A stretch of DNA of 64,000 nt from JAVVHH01 sp965199585 (lineage in GTDB: Bacteria > Pseudomonadota > Alphaproteobacteria > Acetobacterales > Acetobacteraceae), in assembly GCA_965199585.1 (NCBI GenBank), contig CBDASI010000002.1:868001-932000 (forward strand). The letters run 5' to 3'. The position numbers and the translations under genes were made by a program. The notes below the pieces were generated by a model. It saw nothing but the letters and a program-made list of their open reading frames with translations. It was not told the DNA's origin and did no database searches. The stretch's first letter is position 1. Each line of letters starts with the position of its first letter. Below are positions 41,763 to 50,224 of this stretch, one piece after another.

Positions 41763-44027
41763 CTACCGTTCCGGGTGTTCGCGCCGCCCCTCTTCGCGCT
41801 GCTGCGGCGGCCCCGGGCGCTGCGGCTGTTGTTGCGGCTGCGGCCGCGCTTCTGGCCGCGCTTCTGGCCGTGTTTCTGGCCGTGTCTCTGGCCGTGTTTC
41901 TGGCCCGGGACGCTGACGCATCTCCTGCGGCGGCGGTGCTTGGCGCTCCATCTCGCGTTCCATCGGCCGCTGCAGGCGCTCCGGGCGATTGGGCGCGGGC
42001 ACTGGCTGAGCGGGGGTCACGATCTGCTCCCGGGGCGGGGCCACGAGTTGCGGGCGGGGGACAACCGGGTCGGGCCCGCGCTCCGGCTGGCGCTGCGGAT
42101 GGAACTGCAGCTGCGGCTGCGATTGCGGCTGCTGCAGCGACATCGGCCGCTGCTGCGGGCGCGGCTCGACTTGCTCGCGTCGCGGCTCGCCGACGGGCTC
42201 CTGCCGTGCTGGACCGGATTGGCCAGGGCCGGGACGCCCCCGGTCCGGCGCCTGGCCGCCGAAGGTCGGGCCCCCGAGGATCGGGCCGGGCGCACCGCGC
42301 TCGGGGGATGGTATAGCACCGGGGCCGCGCGGCGTGGCGACGGCCGGGGCCACGGGCGGTTGCGGACGTCCAATCGCACCTGGTCCCGGCGGCACGCCCT
42401 GGAGACGCTGGCCTGGCGGCGCGGTCCCGGCGGGGCCGATGCCGCGTTGGCGCAAATCCGGCAGGGCGCCCCGCGGTTCCTGCGGTCGAAGCAGGACGCC
42501 GGCACCCGCGCCGACAGCCGCGCCGCCGAGCACCGCCGCCGGATTGAGCGGCGGGCCACCGACCCGTCCCGGCGCTTGCCCCGGTTCGTGGGCGATCCCG
42601 GGACCGGGCTCCTGGAAGCGGTTCAGCGCCGGTCCAGGGCCGACGTGGCCTGCCGGCGCGGTCAGGCCGGCGGGGTTGACCTGGCGCAGCACGGCCTGCG
42701 TCGCCCCGATCGTCGCGCGGGTCGGTGCCGTTTGCGGCCGGAACTGCAGCGCCGCCGTCGGCCCGAGCGACGCCGATGCCAGACCCGGGCGGTAGGCGCC
42801 GGCGACCTGGGCGCTGTTGGTCAGGATCTGGGCCGGCACGATGGTGACGGCGTTGCGGTTGATGCTGACGGGCGCGTTGGTGATCTGGATGTTGGCGCCA
42901 GTGGGCTGGTTGAGCACCTGGGTGATGCGCTCGTTGACGGCATAGGGCGGACGGTAGACGTCTCGCGGGCCGAGCGGCGCCCAGCCGACCGAGGGCCCCC
43001 GGCCATAGCCGAGCGCGGTGCCGCCGAGAAAGCCGACCAGCGCCGGCGCATAGACCGGGCGCCGGTCCGGCTGCCACTCGCGGCCTGGGACCCAGCCCCA
43101 CCGCCCGCTGAACTCCGCCCACCGGCCGTAATGCGTCGGCGCGAAACCCCAGGGCGCATCGTCGACCCAGGTCCAGCCCCAGGGCGCGACGTAGGCCCAC
43201 CTGCCCTGCCGATACGGCACGTAATTGGCCGTCGGCGGATACCAGACCGACCCATACTCGGCGTTGTCGGACCACTCGCCGATGCCGTCGAGCGCCTCGC
43301 CGCCGGTCATATAGGAGAGCACCGCCGGAGCCGCGGCCGGACGCGGCGCCGGCGGGCGCTGCTCGGCCAGGCAATGGCGCAGGAACTCACCCTGCACGGC
43401 AGGGCCGATCGACGTGGTGAACGGCGTTGCGGCGCCGTCGCCGGTGACGGTCAGGGTCTGGCCGGCGCCCACTTCGGCCGTGGTCGGGATCCCGGTCAGG
43501 GTGGCCGCACCGTCCAGCACGGTGATGGTGGTCGGATGCTCGGTGTCGCCGCTGACGATCTCATAGCGGCCGGCCGACGCGATGGTGACGACGCCGCGCG
43601 GGGTGCGCACGACATAGGTCTCGGGCGCGGGGACGAGTTGGAGGTGCAGGCAGCTCTCACCCTGTGCCTGCGTCGCGTTGAAGGCCTGATCGTCGAACGT
43701 GTCGACATCGAGCTCGGTCGACGGGCCGATCACCATGCGGTTGCCGCTGCTGAGACCAAGCGCGGCTTCGGCGCCGGGCGCGACCCAGACCGCGACACCG
43801 GTGGTGACCGGCAGGTTGGCGCTGGCGACCTGCCACTCGGTAGCCCCGGCCAGATGGAACGACACGGCGCCCTTGACCGAGGCAATCCGGCCGACCCGGC
43901 CCGGCGGTGGCGCCAGCGCCGGCAGCGGCGCCGGAGCGGTCAGCGGCGGCAGCGGTTGGGCGCCGACCGAAGGCGCCCCGAGCACAAGGCCCGCAGCGAT
44001 GCAGAGGGGGAGCGGACGGATGGACAT
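41763..44027 (-). CDS. FecR-domain / DUF6600 protein with Pro/Gln-rich tail
   Basis: A 754-residue exported protein. The signal peptide is MSIRPLPLCIAAGLVLGAPSVGA (about 1-23). A FecR-like beta domain follows (about 45-210, GRIASVKGAVSFHLAGATEW, VRTPRGVVTIASAGRYEIVS). DUF6600 (about 250-400) is clear from repeated Trp-rich blocks YGSVWYPPTANYVPYRQGRW, AYVAPWGWTWVDDAPWGFAP and GRWGWVPG. The last 350 residues are Pro/Gln/Arg-rich and low complexity, with short PE(T/A)R repeats near the C-terminus. It is probably periplasmic or cell-envelope located; function is not known. It is convergent with nothing but ends 33 bases before the start of the MFS gene. Confidence 0.88.
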   Translation of the reverse strand: MSIRPLPLCIAAGLVLGAPSVGAQPLPPLTAPAPLPALAPPPGRVGRIASVKGAVSFHLAGATEWQVASANLPVTTGVAVWVAPGAEAALGLSSGNRMVIGPSTELDVDTFDDQAFNATQAQGESCLHLQLVPAPETYVVRTPRGVVTIASAGRYEIVSGDTEHPTTITVLDGAATLTGIPTTAEVGAGQTLTVTGDGAATPFTTSIGPAVQGEFLRHCLAEQRPPAPRPAAAPAVLSYMTGGEALDGIGEWSDNAEYGSVWYPPTANYVPYRQGRWAYVAPWGWTWVDDAPWGFAPTHYGRWAEFSGRWGWVPGREWQPDRRPVYAPALVGFLGGTALGYGRGPSVGWAPLGPRDVYRPPYAVNERITQVLNQPTGANIQITNAPVSINRNAVTIVPAQILTNSAQVAGAYRPGLASASLGPTAALQFRPQTAPTRATIGATQAVLRQVNPAGLTAPAGHVGPGPALNRFQEPGPGIAHEPGQAPGRVGGPPLNPAAVLGGAAVGAGAGVLLRPQEPRGALPDLRQRGIGPAGTAPPGQRLQGVPPGPGAIGRPQPPVAPAVATPRGPGAIPSPERGAPGPILGGPTFGGQAPDRGRPGPGQSGPARQEPVGEPRREQVEPRPQQRPMSLQQPQSQPQLQFHPQRQPERGPDPVVPRPQLVAPPREQIVTPAQPVPAPNRPERLQRPMEREMERQAPPPQEMRQRPGPETRPETRPETRPEARPEARPQPQQQPQRPGPPQQREEGRREHPER
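41849..41908 (-). repeat. 12-bp tandem repeat, five units, inside the DUF6600 gene
   Basis: Five 12-base units (plus strand: CTTCTGGCCGCG, then CTTCTGGCCGTG, TTTCTGGCCGTG, TCTCTGGCCGTG, TTTCTGGCCCGG) encode PETR three times and PEAR twice in the protein. Unit length keeps the reading frame, so copy changes lengthen or shorten the tail only. Confidence 0.85.
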
Positions 44028-44159
44028 GGCCGGACCAGATCAGAGGTTCGCATAATCGTGCAGGGATACTGTGGCAATAACGCGGCCACGGCCCAAATTG
44101 TTGATGCGACCGATGCCACGCTTTGTCTAAGCTGGCGCGCTACTCAGGAGACGCTGGAT

Positions 44160-44399
44160 ATGAGCGGAACGGCGTTCGTGGTGCTAAGTGGAACGCTGAC
44201 GTTCGGCATCCCGCTGCTATTGGCGATTCGCGAGCTCTATGATCTGCGACGACGCGGCAAGGGCGGATGGGACGGGGACGGGCCGGGGCCGAGCGTGCCG
44301 CCCAAGCCGCCGAGCCTCGGGCACAAGCCGCTGCCCGATTGCCTGATCCCGCGGCTGCAGCCCAATACGGTCCGGCTGCGCGAGCTCGAAGAGGTTTGA
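44160..44399 (+). CDS. Small single-span membrane protein, hypothetical
   Basis: A 79-residue protein. A membrane helix (about 4-24, TAFVVLSGTLTFGIPLLLAI) is followed by a basic, Gly/Pro-rich cytoplasmic tail ending LIPRLQPNTVRLRELEEV. GGAG lies about nine bases before the ATG. It is divergent from the DUF6600 gene by 132 bases. No family was recognised. Confidence 0.65.
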   Translation: MSGTAFVVLSGTLTFGIPLLLAIRELYDLRRRGKGGWDGDGPGPSVPPKPPSLGHKPLPDCLIPRLQPNTVRLRELEEV

Positions 44400-44400
44400 C

Positions 44401-44418
44401 GCTCACTTATCTGTGAGC
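44401..44418. repeat. Inverted repeat after the small membrane-protein gene
   Basis: GCTCAC-TTATCT-GTGAGC is a perfect 6-bp stem with a 6-base loop just after the stop at 44399. No T-run follows on the plus strand, so it may be a weak terminator, an mRNA-stabilising hairpin or an operator for the next gene. Confidence 0.35.
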
Positions 44419-44506
44419 CTGCTCGGCCATGGCAAACCGGGGTCGCGCCCGCCCGCTGATAGCGTGGTGGCGCGCGTCATAAGCTGCGCCACATCGGGAG
44501 ACAGCC

Positions 44507-45109
44507 ATGAGCGGCAACTACACGAATACGAGCGGCAGCGCCGACACCTACAATCAGGGCGCCGCGCACGATAGCGGCTTCTACGATCCGGACCGTCACG
44601 ACAACCAGATCGTCGCGGTGTTCGAGGACGAGGCGGCGGCGACGGTGGCGCGCGACGCGCTGGTCGGTGCCGGCGTGCCGCAGGCGCAGGTTGAGGTCGT
44701 GGCACATGTCGCCGGCGATGCGGCACCGGGTCAGAGCCATGCCGAGGATGGCACCGTCGGCGACCAGATCCTGACCGCGTTGATGGGCCTGTTCACCCCG
44801 CACGACGATCATCACGACTACACGCATGCGGTCCGCCAGGGCCATGCGATGGTCGTGGTCCGCCCGGTCGGTGACACGGACCGGCATCGCGTGATCCAGG
44901 TGCTCGAGCAGAGCCACCCGATCGATTTCGACGCCAAGCTCGCCGAGTGGCGGCAGGCCGGATACGACAATAGCGGTGCGCCGCTGTCGCCCGACCGCGT
45001 CGCCGGGCAGCGGGAGCAGACTGCCCCCGCTCGGTCGACGACCACTGAGCCCGCGCCGCCCTCGCTCGGGCCGTCGCGCGTGCGTAGCTACCTCAACGAG
45101 CGGAGCTGA
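44507..45109 (+). CDS. Hypothetical stress-protein-like protein, paralogue A
   Basis: A 200-residue soluble acidic protein. The core (about 33-125) reads NQIVAVFEDEAAATVARDAL, GVPQAQVEVVAHVAG, then HDYTHAVRQGHAMVVVRPVG. It resembles the ferredoxin-like domain of general-stress 17M-type proteins, in which a short beta strand, a helix and a GHAMVVV-type strand recur. The tail is disordered with the end RVRSYLNERS. The next gene is a paralogue with the same core and the same terminal VRSY motif. The upstream sequence GGGAGACAG precedes the ATG. No catalytic residues were seen. A stress role is a guess. Confidence 0.7.
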   Translation: MSGNYTNTSGSADTYNQGAAHDSGFYDPDRHDNQIVAVFEDEAAATVARDALVGAGVPQAQVEVVAHVAGDAAPGQSHAEDGTVGDQILTALMGLFTPHDDHHDYTHAVRQGHAMVVVRPVGDTDRHRVIQVLEQSHPIDFDAKLAEWRQAGYDNSGAPLSPDRVAGQREQTAPARSTTTEPAPPSLGPSRVRSYLNERS

Positions 45110-45114
45110 TCTCC

Positions 45115-45966
45115 ATGGACCCGCACGCCGCATCTCCCGCCGCAACGCAGCCGGATTTCGATCCGGCGCGGCATGAGAGCCAGATCATGGCGCTGTTTGC
45201 CGACGACGCTGCGGCCGAGCAGGCCGGCTCGGCCGTGGTCGCGGCGGGCGTGGCGAGCGAGCGGGTCGAGATCATGGCGGACGGCGCTGCCCTGCATGCC
45301 GGGATCCGGCATCCGGTGCAGGACCTGTTCGTGCCCGAGGACGACTACCAGGACTACCACCACGCGCTCGGCCGCGGTCACGCGATGGTCATCGTGCGGC
45401 CGGGCACCGTGGCGGAGCGGGAGGCGGCGGTCTGGGCATTGGAGAACAGCTCGCCGATGGACCTCGACATGCATGGGCGGAACTGGCGCGGCCAGTCCGC
45501 AGTGCCGGCTCAGCGGACGGGGATCAATCATATCAACGTCTCCCGCGCCGACATGTATGGCCGGGCGGTCGGTGGCCGGGACGAAGTGATCCTCGACATG
45601 ACGGGCCAGAAGATGACCGTCCGCGTCATGTCGGATGCGGATATGGAGCAGGCGCCGTTCGCGCCCATGGCCACGCCGGCACAGCGTCCCGCCCCGCTCG
45701 CGCCGCCGCCGCCGAAGCGGGAGACGGCGATACGCGGCACGACCTATACCTATGGCGTGCCGGCCGACGTGGTGCGCCGCATGTCGCCGGAAGACCAGGT
45801 GATGGCGCAGGCGCCTATGCTGGGGGCGCCGCGCGATACCTTCCTCAAGGACGTCGGCAGCCATACCCAGATGGGCTGGCGTGATCGGCCGGCGAACACG
45901 AAGCACGTTCGCAGTTACGTGTTCGAGCGGCCGTCGGAGTTCCGCGAGGCCGATATTCACTCGTGA
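45115..45966 (+). CDS. Hypothetical stress-protein-like protein, paralogue B
   Basis: A 283-residue soluble protein, 5 bases after paralogue A. It shares the core (SQIMALFADDAAAEQAGSAV, ERVEIM, then YQDYHHALGRGHAMVIVRPG, about 22-108) and the terminal RSYVFERP segment. It adds an insert of about 130 residues (about 130-260) with VSRADMYGRAVGGRDEVILD and a Pro-rich stretch. It is probably the result of tandem duplication followed by extension. The stop overlaps the next start as GTGA. No family name can be given with confidence. Confidence 0.7.
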   Translation: MDPHAASPAATQPDFDPARHESQIMALFADDAAAEQAGSAVVAAGVASERVEIMADGAALHAGIRHPVQDLFVPEDDYQDYHHALGRGHAMVIVRPGTVAEREAAVWALENSSPMDLDMHGRNWRGQSAVPAQRTGINHINVSRADMYGRAVGGRDEVILDMTGQKMTVRVMSDADMEQAPFAPMATPAQRPAPLAPPPPKRETAIRGTTYTYGVPADVVRRMSPEDQVMAQAPMLGAPRDTFLKDVGSHTQMGWRDRPANTKHVRSYVFERPSEFREADIHS

Positions 45967-46496
45967 GGGCTTGGCTCGCGGTCGGGTTGGTGCTGGCGGT
46001 AGCGGGATGTTCGGACCCCTTGCCGATCACGGCATTCCAGGGGCCACCCAGCTTCGATCCCGTGCGTTTCTTTGGGGGCCAGATCCAGTCCTGGGGCGTG
46101 TTGGAGAACCGCTCCGGCGCGCCGACCGACATCGTCACTACTGACGGCGTCGGCGAGGCGGAGGGGCCGGACGGGGTACATTTCAAACAGAACGTGCATG
46201 TCGGCACCGAACCAGTGGTGGTACGGGATTGGCACATGCGCCGGGTCGGGGCGGGGCGTTTCGAGGCCGAGGCCAACGACATGGTTGGCACGGCGCACGG
46301 TGACGCGTCCGGGCGCGCTTTCCATTGGACGTGGACACTGGCACTGCATCCGGGCAACCCGTTGAGCAACGTCACGATGGACCAGTGGTGGTATCTGCAG
46401 ACAGACGGCTCGATGTTGAACCGGACCATCATCAGTAAGCTCGGCGTGGTCGCGGCCGAGGTAACCGAGCATTTCGTCAGCACGCCGAAGGGATGA
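45963..46496 (+). CDS. DUF3833-like lipoprotein
   Basis: A 177-residue lipoprotein. The lipobox is LAVAGCS (Cys16), after a short basic/hydrophobic signal. The mature part FDPVRFFGGQIQSWGVLENR, then RVGAGRFEAEANDMVGTAHG matches the DUF3833 pattern (F.G..WG and DM.G.A.G). Its function is unknown; it is probably anchored in the inner or outer membrane facing the periplasm. It begins with GTG at 45963 overlapping the paralogue-B stop, so it is translationally coupled to the stress-like pair. Confidence 0.8.
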   Translation: MRAWLAVGLVLAVAGCSDPLPITAFQGPPSFDPVRFFGGQIQSWGVLENRSGAPTDIVTTDGVGEAEGPDGVHFKQNVHVGTEPVVVRDWHMRRVGAGRFEAEANDMVGTAHGDASGRAFHWTWTLALHPGNPLSNVTMDQWWYLQTDGSMLNRTIISKLGVVAAEVTEHFVSTPKG

Positions 46497-46500
46497 AGGC

Positions 46501-47076
46501 ATGAAGTTGATGCGGTTGGTCGGCCGGGCCCTGTCGCCGTTGCGCCCGGGCGTCGATGCGTTGACGGGCGAGAAGTTGAGCCGTCGCATTCCGACGACGA
46601 TCGAAGTGACCAGCCCGGTGTTCAAGGAAAGCGACGCGATCCCACGGCTGTTCACCGCCCAGGGCGACGGGCGGTTTCCCGGTATCGCCTGGAGCGGCCT
46701 GCCGGACCGGACATGTTCAGTGGTCCTGTTGGTCGAGGATGCCGACATCCCATTCGCCGTGCCGGTCACGCACCTGATCGTCCATTCGATCGACCCGGCC
46801 ATCACCGAACTCGCGACCGGTGCGGTCAAGGCGTTTATGCCAGCGCCCTCACCTGCGGGGTGGGCGTGCGGGCGCAACTTCCTCGGCGCGGCCGGATACA
46901 CACCGCCGGCACCACCACCGGGCCATGGGCCGCATCGCTACGCGTTCCAGGTGTTCGCGCTGAGTGCCGCGCCGTCGTTCCGGTATCCGCCGCACCGGGG
47001 CCGATTGATGCGAGCGATCCGGCCCTACATCCTGGCGCGCGGAAGCCTCATCGGGACATATGTAAACGTTCATTGA
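46501..47076 (+). CDS. YbhB/YbcL family Raf-kinase-inhibitor-like (PEBP) protein
   Basis: A 191-residue PEBP-fold protein. It has IEVTSPVFKESDAIPRLFTA, GIAWSGLPDRTCSVVLLVEDADIPFAVPVTHLIVHSI (the DPD-type ligand loop reads DADIP) and GHGPHRYAFQVFALSA (the GxHRY motif). Bacterial PEBP proteins bind small anionic ligands; their role is not well defined. It starts 4 bases after the lipoprotein stop, so it is the last gene of the operon begun by the stress-like pair. Confidence 0.9.
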   Translation: MKLMRLVGRALSPLRPGVDALTGEKLSRRIPTTIEVTSPVFKESDAIPRLFTAQGDGRFPGIAWSGLPDRTCSVVLLVEDADIPFAVPVTHLIVHSIDPAITELATGAVKAFMPAPSPAGWACGRNFLGAAGYTPPAPPPGHGPHRYAFQVFALSAAPSFRYPPHRGRLMRAIRPYILARGSLIGTYVNVH

Positions 47077-47101
47077 CTTTGCTGCGATGCAGCAGTAATA
47101 A
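47073..47101 (+). promoter_or_regulatory. Sigma-70-type promoter for the RhlE-like helicase
   Basis: TTGACT (47073-47078) and TAATAA (47096-47101) are separated by exactly 17 bases. The -35 overlaps the stop of the PEBP gene. A start near 47108 would give a 5' leader of about 130 bases before the helicase ATG, as is often seen for cold-inducible helicase genes. Confidence 0.6.
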
Positions 47102-47240
47102 AATTACGCGCTGTTTGATCGTTCGCGTGCACTCTCTGCCGCTTCGCTCGTCAATCCGTTGCGCCGGTATGCGGCCCCGATGACCGCAGGCGCTGTCCAC
47201 AAATAGACCAGTGGGCGGCTTGCGAAAGAGCACGAATCAT

Positions 47241-48377
47241 ATGACCAGTTTTGCCGAACTCGGCCTCGCAGCCCCGATTCTGAAGGCGCTCGAGACCGAA
47301 GGCTATCTTAACCCGACCCCGATCCAGGAACAGGCGATCCCGTACGTGTTGCAGGGTAAGGACCTGCAGGGCATCGCCCAGACCGGCACCGGCAAGACCG
47401 CGGCCTTCGCGCTGCCGATCATCCACCGCCTGCTGAACGCGCCGCAGCCGCCGCTGCGCAAGGGTTGCCGCGTCCTGGTGCTGTCGCCGACCCGCGAGTT
47501 GGCCAGCCAGATCGCCGACAACTTCAAAGCATACTCGCGCCACACCAACCTGCGCACCACGCTGATGTTCGGCGGCGTGCCGAAGATGCGTCAGTCGCGC
47601 GCCATCATGAACGGCGTGGACATCCTGGTGGCGACGCCGGGTCGCCTGCTTGACCACATGCAGGACGGCGCCGTGACCGTTGCCGGCACCGAGATCCTGG
47701 TGCTGGATGAGGCCGACCACATGCTCGACCTCGGCTTCATCGTGCCGATCCGCAAGATCGTCAGCAACACGTCCGCCAAGCGGCAGACCCTGTTCTTCTC
47801 GGCCACCATGCCGAAGGAGATCGACTCACTGGCGCGCGCCATGCTCAAGGATCCGATCCATGTCGCGGTGACGCCGGTGGCGACCACGGCCGAGCGCGTC
47901 GAGCAGAAGGTCATCTTCGTGGAGGCCGCGCGCAAGCGGCATATGCTGGGCCACATCCTGCGCGACACCAGCATGGAGCGGACGCTGGTGTTCACGCGCA
48001 CCAAGCACGGTGCCGACAAGGTGACGCAGCATCTCGAGGCCATTGGTCAGTCGGCCGCCGCGATCCATGGCAACAAGAGCCAGCCACAGCGGGAGCGGGC
48101 GTTGGCTGCCTTCCGTGACGGCCGGGTCAAGGTGCTGGTGGCAACCGACATCGCCGCGCGCGGCATCGACGTCGATGGCGTGACCCATGTGGTGAACTTC
48201 AACCTGCCGAACGTGCCGGAGGCCTACGTCCACCGCATTGGGCGCACGGCGCGGGCCGGACATTCGGGCATGGCAATCAGCTTCTGCGACAGCAGCGAGC
48301 GGTCGTTCCTGCGTGGGATCGAGAAGCTGATCCGCACGCGGATTTCCGTGGAAGAGCCGGCGGCAATGGCGGCCTAA
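47241..48377 (+). CDS. rhlE: DEAD-box RNA helicase, RhlE type
   Basis: A 378-residue helicase containing only the two RecA domains and a very short tail. Motifs in order are Q (NPTPIQEQAIP), I (AQTGTGKT), Ia (PTRELASQ), Ib (TPGRLLDH), II (VLDEADHML), III (FFSATMP), IV (TLVFTRTKHG), V (VATDIAARGIDV) and VI (HRIGRTARAG). It would remodel RNA in ribosome assembly or mRNA decay. ATG 47241 places the Q motif normally. The long C-terminal tail of many RhlE proteins is missing, so partner binding may differ. The stop overlaps by 4 bases that of ugpC. Confidence 0.92.
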   Translation: MTSFAELGLAAPILKALETEGYLNPTPIQEQAIPYVLQGKDLQGIAQTGTGKTAAFALPIIHRLLNAPQPPLRKGCRVLVLSPTRELASQIADNFKAYSRHTNLRTTLMFGGVPKMRQSRAIMNGVDILVATPGRLLDHMQDGAVTVAGTEILVLDEADHMLDLGFIVPIRKIVSNTSAKRQTLFFSATMPKEIDSLARAMLKDPIHVAVTPVATTAERVEQKVIFVEAARKRHMLGHILRDTSMERTLVFTRTKHGADKVTQHLEAIGQSAAAIHGNKSQPQRERALAAFRDGRVKVLVATDIAARGIDVDGVTHVVNFNLPNVPEAYVHRIGRTARAGHSGMAISFCDSSERSFLRGIEKLIRTRISVEEPAAMAA

Positions 48378-49414
48378 AGCCTCCGGCCCGTCACCCGGTC
48401 GAACAAGTGTAGTTCGGCTGCATCGAGCGTTACGTGAACGGCGTCGCCCACCAGGGTGGCGCCATTCAGTTTTGCCAAGAGCGGCGTGCCATCGGCCATG
48501 CGGCCATGGACCAGCGTTTCTGACCCGAGCGGCTCGACGAGCTCGACGCTGAGCGGGATACCACTCTCGGCCAGCGATATGTGCTCCGGCCGGACGCCCA
48601 GCGTAACCGGGCCAGCCGGGCGCGACGCCGGCAACGGGTAGATCGCGCCGGTTGCCAGGCGGACCGTGTGACCCTCGACCTCGGCGGGCACGAAGTTCAT
48701 CGCGGGGGCGCCGATGAAGCCGGCGACGTAGGTGTCTGCCGGGCGCGCCCATATCTCCATCGGCGTCGCGAACTGCACCGGGCGGCCTTCGTGCAGGATC
48801 AGTAGCCGATCGCCGAGCGTCATCGCCTCCACCTGGTCGTGGGTGACGTAGAGGCTGGTCACGCCCAGGCGGCGCTGTAGCCGGCGGATTTCGGCACGCA
48901 TCTGGACGCGAAGCTTGGCGTCGAGATTGGACAGCGGCTCGTCGAACAGGAATAACTTCGGCTGCCGGACGATGGCGCGGCCCATAGCGACGCGTTGCCG
49001 CTGGCCGCCGGAAAGCTGACGCGGGCGGCGCTTCAACAAGGGCTCGATGCCCAGCAGCGTCGCCGCCTCGTTGACCAGTTCGGCGATACGAGCGCGTTTG
49101 GTGCCGCGGATGCGCAGCCCGTAGGCCATGTTGTCGAACACCGTCATGTGCGGGTAAAGCGCGTAGTTCTGAAACACCATCGCGATGTCGCGCTCGGACG
49201 GGTCCGTCCGCGTCACGTCACGGTCGTCGATCAGGATGCGGCCTGAACTTGCGGTCTCCAACCCGGCCACCAACCGCAGCAGCGTGCTCTTGCCGCAGCC
49301 GCTGGCGCCGACGATGACCAGCATCTCGCCATCGGTCAGCGACAGGTCGATGCCGCGCAGGATCTCGGTGTCGCCGAACTGCTTGCGCAGACCGTCCAGG
49401 ACCAGGGTCGCCAT
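48374..49414 (-). CDS. ugpC: Glycerol-3-phosphate ABC transporter, ATP-binding protein
   Basis: A 346-residue MalK/UgpC-type ATPase. Walker A is GASGCGKST (about 36-44), the Q-loop is VFQNYALYP, the ABC signature is LSGGQRQRVAMGRAI, Walker B is LFLFDEPLSNLD and the switch His is in VTHDQ. The C-terminal TOBE part (about 240-340) has GVRPEHI. It energises uptake of sn-glycerol-3-phosphate or its diesters by UgpAE. The start is immediately after the ugpE stop (no gap), so it is the last gene of the ugpBAEC operon. Confidence 0.93.
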   Translation of the reverse strand: MATLVLDGLRKQFGDTEILRGIDLSLTDGEMLVIVGASGCGKSTLLRLVAGLETASSGRILIDDRDVTRTDPSERDIAMVFQNYALYPHMTVFDNMAYGLRIRGTKRARIAELVNEAATLLGIEPLLKRRPRQLSGGQRQRVAMGRAIVRQPKLFLFDEPLSNLDAKLRVQMRAEIRRLQRRLGVTSLYVTHDQVEAMTLGDRLLILHEGRPVQFATPMEIWARPADTYVAGFIGAPAMNFVPAEVEGHTVRLATGAIYPLPASRPAGPVTLGVRPEHISLAESGIPLSVELVEPLGSETLVHGRMADGTPLLAKLNGATLVGDAVHVTLDAAELHLFDRVTGRRL

Positions 49415-50224
49415 CTACTTGTCCGCCTCGGCCAAACCTTTGACGAACCAGCGCTGCATCAGCACCACGACGATCACCGGCGGCAGCAGCGCCAGCACGG
49501 CGGTGGCCATCACCTTCTGCCACTCCACAGCGGCCTCGGTGCCGATCATCTTGACGATGCCGATGACGATCGTGTCGAGCGATGGGTCGGTGGCGACCAG
49601 GAGCGGCCAGAGGTACTGATTCCAGCCGTACACGAACAGGATGACGAACAAGGCGGCGACGTTGGCGGCGGAGACGGGCAGGAGAATGTCCTTCAGAAAG
49701 CGCCACGGCCCGGCGCCATCCATGCGAGCGGCTTCGACCAGCTCGTCGGGGATCGCCATGAACACCTGGCGGAACAGCAGCGTGGCGGTGGCGGACGCGA
49801 TCAGCGGCATGGTCAGCCCGGTGAAACTATTGATCAGGCCCAGCCCGGCCATCACCGAATAGGTCGGGATGATGCGCACCTCGACCGGCAGCATCAGCGT
49901 GATGAAGATGGTCCAGAACGCGAGATTGCGGAACGGGAAGCGGAAGAACGCCACGGCATAGGCCGACAGGACCGAGATCGCGATCTTCCCCAACGCGATC
50001 GCCATCGCCATGCCGAACGAGACCAGCAGCATGCGCGCGACCGGGCCGTCATGCAGCAGATCGGCATACACGCCGAAGCCCGCCGGGTCCGGCAACAGCG
50101 ACACGCCGCCGCGGGCGATGACGTCCGACGGCTGCGTCGAGGCCGCCAGCAGCAGCCAGACCGGCAACGCAAACAGGGCGACGCCGAGCACCAGGATCGT
50201 ATGCGCCAGCCAATCAGTCCGCAC
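49415..50224 (-). CDS. ugpE: Glycerol-3-phosphate ABC transporter, permease UgpE
   Basis: A 269-residue permease with six predicted helices. The EAA loop is ELVEAARMDGAGPWRFLKDILLP (about 175-197). RIIPTYSVMAGLGLINSFTG and VYGWNQYLWPLLV are typical of UgpE. It starts with GTG at 50224, 11 bases inside the end of ugpA; no better start exists upstream that would not extend further into ugpA. Confidence 0.92.
   Translation of the reverse strand: MRTDWLAHTILVLGVALFALPVWLLLAASTQPSDVIARGGVSLLPDPAGFGVYADLLHDGPVARMLLVSFGMAMAIALGKIAISVLSAYAVAFFRFPFRNLAFWTIFITLMLPVEVRIIPTYSVMAGLGLINSFTGLTMPLIASATATLLFRQVFMAIPDELVEAARMDGAGPWRFLKDILLPVSAANVAALFVILFVYGWNQYLWPLLVATDPSLDTIVIGIVKMIGTEAAVEWQKVMATAVLALLPPVIVVVLMQRWFVKGLAEADK

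Noticed and set aside
40639..43374. Open frame of 911 codons on the minus strand across the MFS and DUF6600 genes
   Set aside because: It spans two recognised genes in another frame, with low-complexity Arg/Gly/Ala sequence and no motif.
41757..44159. Plus-strand open frame of about 800 codons opposite the DUF6600 gene
   Set aside because: Only its last 79 codons (from 44160) look like a protein with a ribosome site; the rest is an antisense shadow.
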